This document shows, piece after piece, positions 56,601 to 64,000 of a DNA stretch of 64,000 nt. Both the position numbers and the translations under genes were made by a program. The stretch covers positions 4,712,001-4,776,000 of the forward strand of contig OZ004592.1 of NCBI GenBank assembly GCA_963924555.1. Reading direction: 5' to 3'. This stretch comes from Crambe crambe. Lineage: Eukaryota; Porifera; Demospongiae; Poecilosclerida; Crambeidae. The notes beneath the pieces were generated by a model, which was not told the origin of the DNA, made no database searches, and saw only the letters and a program-made list of their open reading frames with translations. Numbering within the stretch: the stretch's first letter is position 1; every line of letters starts with the position of its first letter.

Positions 56601-59600
56601 CTGCACTTTATATAATTTCACCATGCGACTACAAAATAGTGCTGTTGATATACAGTCATATAATCCTGCTTCTTCCCTTAGCCTATCTCAAATTTTATTT
56701 CTCTAATGTGATGAATGCTCCATCCCTCGAGTATGCAAAATAATCATGAGAGCTTGAGACTCACCTTTAAGGTAGTGACTCTTCAACACTTCCAGCACTT
56801 GATGGTCACCATGCTGATATAGAGCATCAGCCACATGACGCCATGATGGAGATGGGTGGTTATCCAGGTACCATTCCCAGCAAACCTTCCTGCAAAGGGA
56901 CTCGCTGGAGTATTGATTTTGGATACTTTTAAGTATAGAGCCAGGGACATCAAGCCAAACACCAAAACCATACCAATTCCCCATGTCTTCTAGTAACAAA
57001 GTGAGATTAGCAAGTGTGAGGGAGGGGTCTGCAGGAAGAATAATTAAAACAATGTCATGAGGTGGTTAGACATAGGGATAAACTTAAAATACACCCAATG
57101 ATCATCATAGGATGTATATTAATTCTGCTCACCCTAATGCAGAATTAGCTATTATATCATGCATAATTATATTGTGGGGGACTAATGATTTGTACATCAT
57201 CTAAAATAGCCACTAAAAGCTATTATACATAACAGAGTTGGCATCACATAATTATAGTGTGACATTTTTGATGAGGGACAATTTTTAGCTCTACTAGATT
57301 GTGCATAGCTAATATGAAATGGTAAAATGGTGTTTATAGCTATTAATAAGTGAGGCAAGTAGCTAACTGCTGATCAAAAATCATTTGGTATATACAATAT
57401 TATAAGCACAAGACACCCTCAGTGAATGCGTGAGGGTTACAGTAGCTCCCTCTTCCCCTCTCCTTCTATAGAGGTATAATGGAGATATATACCAGTGAAG
57501 TGAAGCATAAAGCCTGGTGAGTTATGCTACAATGTTGAATTTACTATTCTATAATGTCGATCACTTCTGCACTCGACTGAAAGCTCTGATGCCCTCACAG
57601 AAGGCTCGCATCCATAAATTTCTTATTGAGAAAGTTGCACACATGTAGCTACACTATCAAAAATGAGTAGAGCAAGCTGCTGCATAAGAGATAGAAAATG
57701 ATACAACTTCCATAACTACATGAACAAAGAGACATGTCAATAAATTTCAGGTCCCTCATATTACAGTGTAGTAGTTGCAGAGTGAGCTACTTAGTTACTA
57801 CTGTAAATTGGGAAATTTTTGATGTTAATTTATTTTCATGGTCATGCACAACAACAAACCTTGTACAAAATGTTATATAATGTAAAAGCTAATTACCTAT
57901 AAGTAAGCTGTAACAATGAACATGGAAATTATAAACATGAATTAAATTTACTAAGTTAGCTATAATAATTACTATGAAGAAGATTGTTGGATCAATCACT
58001 CCAAAACTGACATTCTATAAGACTACTGTGATCTCTTCTCTGTGAATCCTAAATTTAGTCGTACAACACAGTAATGGAAGAAGAAAAGCTAACAGGGAGA
58101 TTTTTTTTTCTGAAAATGGAAACTGTTTCAATCCTTATAATCCCTGGGTTTCAAGATCAAGTCTCATAATAGGTATACCTGTCATACCTGCTGTTTTGTG
58201 TAGTCTACCATACACTTACCTTTATCAGGGTTAATCCTCCCTTTCACTTTCTGAAGTGCTCTATATTCCTCATAGTAGAGAAGTACCCCTGCCAGATGAT
58301 TCCAACTTGAGTATGAAGAGCTTCCAATGTAATATTGTGCCAGTTCCTTTCTGTAGTCCACATCTCTAGAGTACTGCTTCTTCATCTCTTCCTTCTTACG
58401 ACCAGGTATCTGAAGTATTTTCTCCAATCTACCATTATAAGTTTCACTTCTGTCCTTTGCACTCTCCACAGTATCTAGAGCGGCCAACAAACTGTGACAG
58501 GTCAGGCTCAAGTCTGGGGATGAACAAGGAATTCTAGTTGATACATAGACACTTAAGGAGGTTTCACACAGAGAGTAAGGGTAGGGGAAGGTTCACTTAT
58601 TACTTTATAGGCAGGCATAACTACCATAACACACACAAATAACATGCAAAACTTGGGGCATCCATTTTTATTTTATGATTAATGTTGAATTGATGACTAA
58701 TGAAGTGATTGCTTTAGATCAGGGACAATCTTTGTTCTGTATATCCAGCCAATAATCTCTACATATACGTCACACTGTAAGCTATGGGTAGCTTTAGGCA
58801 TCGTGTAGTAATGTACATAATTGTAGGCTGGATATATAAAACAAGATTGACCCCAATTTCCTTCTCAGTATACACACTTTTTTTTTTTCAATGTGTGTAT
58901 TGGAACAATTTAGCTAGTGTGCTTCATTCTTACAGTGTATATAACATGGTGACTTACACTGAGTAATCATATAGCCAGCTACGTAAGTTAAGATTTCACA
59001 TGTGTACGATTACTAAGCAAAAGTTATGATATCAATAATTATTTACACTTTTACTCGCTTGCCTTTTCAAATTGGCTACATAAACTGAACCAAAAATGAT
59101 GATTACCTACCTGTTTGTTTCTCTGCATAATTCCGTATCTTATCTGCTAAGTCACACCATCTCATATCAAGATTCCTTATAAGCATCCTCCAGGAGGCAT
59201 ACGGATCCCACAGAATCCAATACCTTACGATAGCTCCTACTCTTTCCCTGTGTGTGGAGTACTCTGATTCGATAGCACTTTTCTTAGAGAAAGGGATTCT
59301 CAGGCAGCCACAAACATCATCCCATGGAAGTTGTTCTAGGACTGCAGTAACATTATCCACACAGAGGGGAGGAGCTAAATTGAAAATGGAACAGGTAACA
59401 GGTATAATTATTACTTACATAGAGCTATATATTATTAAGATTTGAAACCATGGCTATGTAATGCTTATATTAACCCTCAGCGTATGTGCGAGGGTGGGCT
59501 TGCAAGGTTACAGTACTCTGTAGCGATTAGCTATATGTAAGAATCAAGAACAGTAAGCATTCAAAAAAGTAGCTAATCAAAAAGCATGGCAGCATGAATG

Positions 59601-61143
59601 TGATGTAATGAGTAATATGATCTATAGAACACTTTAATTTCAGCCTCAATAATGCCTAGATTTTTTTGTCAAAGGGTTAAGCTAATTCTGGAAAGAAGAT
59701 AAGATTTGTAGCTAAGTTTTATAATTAACTCTGCAGCTTGCAGCAATTGGAACGCTTCAACTTCAGCCTCAGTGATGTCTATATATAGGTGATAATTCCA
59801 GTGCTTAAATTACTCATTTTGATATAGATAGCTTCTACACAACCTGCATGTGCTCCATACAATTAATTTTGCTATTGTCAACCACTTACACTTGATAGAA
59901 TAACACAATGGAATACACATGCCATTTTAGACCGTGTAGCAAACATGCACTTCCAGCTGATCAGTGATCTCCTACTTAGCTATACTGTTAATACACACTC
60001 AGCCAGTTATGCCTTATGTGTGCACTGAGGATGCATTTCATTAGAATACTTCTGTACATTGTTCTATTTTGTAATTAGCTAGTTGTTAATAACATTTCGA
60101 GACCACTAATGAGCTGGAGGTGTTAAATACACAGCATATATGTTTTCATTTTGAATCGTCTATTAAATTGGCATGTGCAGTGTCCTGTATTATATGTAAC
60201 AAGTCCACATTTTCATTAATTTTTGAATAACCAGTGACCATCAGTGCCTGTGTTTATTAGGTACTGACATAAAGCACTTGGTTCTGTACAGAGTGGGCCA
60301 TGTGAGACTAGCATTGGCAGTCATGCAGATGAGTAGGTAATGGTCATATGATTCACTGCAAGCAATCGACCCAATTTAAACACTGGAGAGTACTGACATC
60401 ACTGAGGCTGAAGTTAATATTATACAGAATTGCTACTGGTTGCAGAGTCAATGTAACAGATACACATACAGAGATGCACAGACACACTGACTGAGTACAA
60501 GTACTGTAACCCTCGCACATGCGCTGAGGGTTAAAAATTACAATGGTGGGTGGGCAAGTAAGGGGCATCCATACATCAAGGCACACAAAGTAAACAGAAA
60601 CAGAAACAGTAATTTGAAGGTGATGGTGGTCTAGGCTAGGAATGACCTAGACAAACTGCATCAGACAAGCTGTAGATTAGCTGGGTCAGTAGAAATTATT
60701 TACTCCAGTCTATGGACTAGGATTTAGATTTTACATGGAAGAAATTCTCACAGTTTGACCAGACCTTTATCTTTCCCTCAGTTAGAAAAGAGCTTTATGC
60801 ATAGCTACATATATGGATATGCTAGCTAGTTACCTTTATTGGCTGCTCCTGTCTTGGGTCCAGGGTTTAGTTCCACGTCCCCAGAGAGCAATAGAATACC
60901 TAATAGGAACCAGGCTGGTCTGCCCTTTCCTCTAGAGCGGCGGATCCCTGGTCTTTCCCCCACTACTCTCCTCCATAGTCTCATCTTCCTCAAGTGGCCC
61001 TGTAAGAAGTCCTTGACAGCCAGAGCACAGGTCTTGTTCACCTGCATCACCTGATCAGGCTCGCCTTCCTTCTCAACACACCACTGATGTAGCAAAGAAA
61101 AGCACAGGCTGATCAAAGCGAAGCGAAAGAAAGACGAAATCAT
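53655..61143 (-). CDS. 2A-leader, triple death-domain, Roc/COR-like GTPase, death-domain protein
   Basis: Six exons, phase-consistent, 1196 residues: 60834-61143, 59111-59374, 58220-58513, 56765-57028, 54191-56302, 53655-54001. Exon 1 (1-103) has a hydrophobic start and ends WFLLGILLLSGDVELNPGP, a 2A-like peptide. Exons 2, 3 and 4 (104-191, 192-289, 290-377) each encode one death-fold domain (for example LPWDDVCGCLRIP, SYSSWNHLAGVLLYY, PSPSWRHVADALYQHG). Exon 5 has G1 GAPGTGKSS (about 406), G3 DSGGQ, a GTHRDKE motif in place of NKxD, then a COR-like part (LDEISVIFYFPE, FTNPQVLLDKV). Exon 6 encodes a last death domain (VSWGTLIAVLEDIGLSELAQ). All introns are phase 1. Family knowledge: ROCO proteins are GTP-regulated scaffolds, and DAPK1 also joins Roc-COR to a death domain. 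The N-terminal triple death fold and 2A are unusual. The start at 61143 could instead be Met54; a CCAAT box (61165-61169) is very close to the first ATG. Confidence 0.82.
57029..58219. other. Intron of the ROCO-like gene
   Basis: 1.2 kb of non-coding sequence. At about 57416-57445 it has caccctcagtgaatgcgtga followed by gggttacag, a decayed end of the CCCTCAGC MITE family. No second end was found. Confidence 0.4.
59474..60530. mobile_element. CCCTCAGC-type MITE, 1057 bp, in the first intron of the ROCO-like gene
   Basis: TTAA then CCCTCAGCgtatgtgcgag at the left; ctcgcacatgcGCTGAGGG then TTAA at the right (59470-59473, 60531-60534). The inverted ends continue through a ggttacagtact block. 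Same family as 27297-27860 and the relic near 57416. TTAA plus CCC ends suggest piggyBac-like mobilisation. Confidence 0.8.
60856..60882 (-). other. 2A-like ribosome-skipping motif coding site
   Basis: Codons 88-96 of the gene above read GDVELNPGP, an exact fit to D(V/I)ExNPGP, preceded by a hydrophobic WFLLGILLLS. The family mechanism is release after the Gly and restart at the final Pro (residues 95/96), which would separate a 95-residue leader from the rest of the protein. Confidence 0.85.
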
Positions 61144-64000
61144 GTCTGTTACTGTATGTCTGTGATTGGCGCAGCACTTCAGCGGTCCGTACGTACGTCG
61201 GTCCGCAGTCTAGTAATTTATGTAGTCTCGCAAACCGCGAGGAGACTATTCCGCAGCCCCGGCCCTAGCTCTAGCTTGCAGCTTGGCCGCTATGTGATCA
61301 CGTGAGGTTTGACACTATGATACTTCATCCACAGGGCCGGTGGTTACCATATCAGAATTGTGCAGTTGAGTTATTATGGAGACTATGAGTATTATGCAAT
61401 GGTGGCACTATAATTGGTGTCATAATTTTATTTGTGCCTGTGTCAGTGTTCATCTCTCTCAGTGTCTCTGTGGTCCCATTCTTATGTGTCTGTAAGAAAA
61501 ATAGTCAAGGGACTGGAAGAAACTATCCTGATTCATTTGCCCCCAATGGAATAAGAAAATCTGACTGTTTTATCATTACAGGGTTTTGCGTCACATTGAA
61601 TTCCAAAAGCACCATGCACATACTCAAATTGCTTGGCAACATTGGCAAAAGTGGGTCCATTACTGGCTTGTTATAGAAGGAAGAGCTTGTGAAATCATAC
61701 TGGATGACAATGGAATGGGTTCTACCAGTTTGCCTAGGGTACTAGTTTGAATAACATGTGCATAGCACTTTTGGAATTCAATGTGCAAAGATCACAGCAC
61801 CCTACTACATCATTAACCCTCAGGATATGCACAAGTGTGTGCGTGTGTGTGTATTAGCTATATTCTTCCTTGGGCAATCCATAATTCGTTCCACTGCTGT
61901 CACAAGTGCAGAGATGGTCCATGGTGTGGTGGAATCCTGCATACACACACAACTGCCACTTCTTCACATCCACTATATAGCAATTTTAAAATGTCCTATC
62001 TGAATATCTGCTAACAAAAGTGGCAATGAAAGTGAGAGGGTGAGGGCAGTTGCATTCCTCTACTACAATGTGAAGAACTTGTTTCTATAAGTGGACATGC
62101 AAATGGAAGAAACAACCACATAGACTACCTGTTCAGATCATGGATACTGACAATTAATATGCAGGTACCACATGATCATAAATAGGGATACTACTGATTT
62201 CTAAATGCCAACAGGCATAACTACAGGTGAAATATAAACCCGTAGTTGTCAATGACTATTGCAGTCTAATCATACATAGCTATACATACCAGTCAGAATT
62301 AAGTTATGATATTGCGGATCTCAGGTACCAAATGAACACAAAAATCTCCTTTGTAAATATAACTAGCTACCCTGAGCTACACCATCAGAAGTTCCAACTC
62401 CTCAAGCTCTTAGTAATCTAGCTATTCGATTGGTCAAATCTATCGAATGATGTTACTTCAATAGCTATATATTCATTATCCACCTTTCAACGTATATTTC
62501 TGAGAGTAGCTAGCTAGCTAGCATAAAACGAATTTCTAGCTGGCACTCATCAAGCTGGCATTCTATGCTGGCATTCTGCACTCGGGCTGTGGCTCTCGGG
62601 CTTCTAAATAATACCATAAGTCTCAGTGTCTAACTATTATAGCTAAAGCCTTACATAGTGTAGCTAGAGTAAATGATCAAAGATCGACACACTATATCTC
62701 AGGAACGACAGTATGGAGAACCAAGTTTAAACTATCATAATGGAGTACAAACCTTCCTTGTTCTGTTCCCTAAAAATTGTTTTAGTACCTGTTGTTATTT
62801 CAAAGCAATAGCTAGAAATGTAGCTTCACTTAAACCCATCTATATCTGGAAGAAAAGTTCTATTTGTGGACACCCACAAAAAAGACTTCTGAAATCAAAG
62901 CAGTAAGTTACTAAGCAATTTTCCCGAAGTGGTACACTGCTCTGGAACACCCTTGAAGATATAACAGTGTAAATCTCCAACAATGACCTGGGTGTGGCTG
63001 ATTCAGAGGTCGATATTTAATGTGTCCGGGTACGCGCATGCGTAATTATGACAGGAGCCAGTTGACAAGCTTTTTGTCAAAACCATTGAATTTTGTATTG
63101 AAATAAGTGGGGCTCTAAGTGTAAGTTTTAATTTTGGATATAGTTATAGCTTTATAAGGCTAAACTAGCAAGGTGGAGTCTATATTATGTAGACTATTGC
63201 CACTGCAGTTAAACTGATCTCAAGCAGAATTATCATGAATTTGATAGGTCAAGGTTGTCTCCAGCAAGTTCAATAATGCTGCCATACTATCCTTTAAAGA
63301 GAGGATTTTGAAGGTATCCTCATCTTCCACGAAACTTTGCATTTATGTAGAGTAAGTGATCAATCATCAGACAGATCAATTACTGGACACTTTTTCTGAC
63401 ATCTAGTTTATACCAGTACCTATAATTTAGGTATCAAAAGATAGCCCATTGAAAACTGATTCAGAATCCTGATTTTCAGTCATAGTTGTTAATTCATATA
63501 GATTTTATACATCATTAAAGCAGGTGTCCGAAAAAATCAATAATCATCATATTTCAGACGGCTACCAATTTATGGCAGAGTTTTCTAGGTATGATTGTCA
63601 AAATTGGAAGACAGGAAGTTCTATCCTTCCCCTATCTGTATCTCTATTTATAGAAGTCAAGCTTCAAATACCACTGCATTATAAACCTGAAATTAAAGGC
63701 ACCTTTAGTTAATCAATATTCAGACAGCAAAAAATGGGTTGATTAGTAATTTGACCCTTCACACTGAATATAAGCCAGATTCAACACCACCAGTGGAATC
63801 AGCATCCCCTTTTTGCCTATTGTAACAATTTTCGTAACTAAACTATAAACATTTATGATATGAATAATTGTTCACATTTTCTCAATTTTTACATGGCTAT
63901 AGAGAGCTGCACCTACAGATCACAAAAAACAAGCAATAATGACAGTAACAATAGTACCATTTATTTTCGGGACTTGAAACTTTGGGTAAGTCACATTCAG
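61144..64000. other. Right-hand intergenic region, no gene seen
   Basis: Upstream of the ROCO-like gene. Open frames here show no domain pattern. It contains the hairpin at 61592-61785, a partial TTAACCCTCAG end near 61813, and a CGCGCATGCG (NRF1-like) site at 63033-63042. Confidence 0.5.
61592..61785. repeat. Inverted repeat, 30-bp arms, foldback element
   Basis: cacattgaattccaaaagca at 61592 returns inverted as tgcatagcacttttggaatt ending in caatgtg at 61785. Weaker pairing continues inward (cttggcaa / ttgcctagg). Likely a small MITE; target duplication not found. Confidence 0.65.

Overview
This window is animal nuclear DNA: genes are split by many short GT-AG introns, coding exons sit in AT-rich sequence, and the space between and inside genes is full of short non-autonomous DNA transposons. 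The gene content (SRCR receptor, death-effector and death-domain proteins, a ROCO-like GTPase with a 2A-like peptide, RI-type LRRs, tandem ABCC transporters) and the compact layout suggest a demosponge such as Amphimedon. That species assignment is inference.

Layout. Positions 1-2500 (+) hold an intron-poor leucine-rich-repeat gene that enters from the left edge and is broken by a frameshift and a stop. Positions 4174-39499 (+) hold three head-to-tail ABCC (MRP4-like) full transporters (4444-13428, 13748-23363, 24184-39499), preceded by the relic of a fourth copy's last exon. Patches of near-identity between copies point to gene conversion. Their introns carry several MITEs and minisatellites, and one MITE ends 10 bp before the start codon of copy 3.

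Positions 40072-48759 hold two copies of a divergent gene pair. In each, a minus-strand SRCR receptor gene and a plus-strand tandem-DED gene start about 200 bp apart around a shared promoter. In unit 1 the SRCR gene is intact and the DED gene is broken; in unit 2 the SRCR gene is broken and the DED gene is intact. The intact receptor has two SRCR domains, one transmembrane helix and a tail of about 300 residues with many YxxL/I/V motifs, including one with ITAM spacing. A third tandem-DED gene (50883-52712, +) has no receptor partner. The DED proteins carry a C-terminal region of about 400 residues that I cannot assign.

Positions 53655-61143 (-) hold a six-exon gene predicted to encode 1196 residues: a leader ending in a 2A-like GDVELNPGP, three death-fold domains, a Roc/COR-like GTPase module and a C-terminal death domain. 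Positions 61144-64000 show no gene I can support. Taken together the window reads as a cluster of surface-receptor, death-fold signalling and efflux genes. That they work together is inference from content and proximity.
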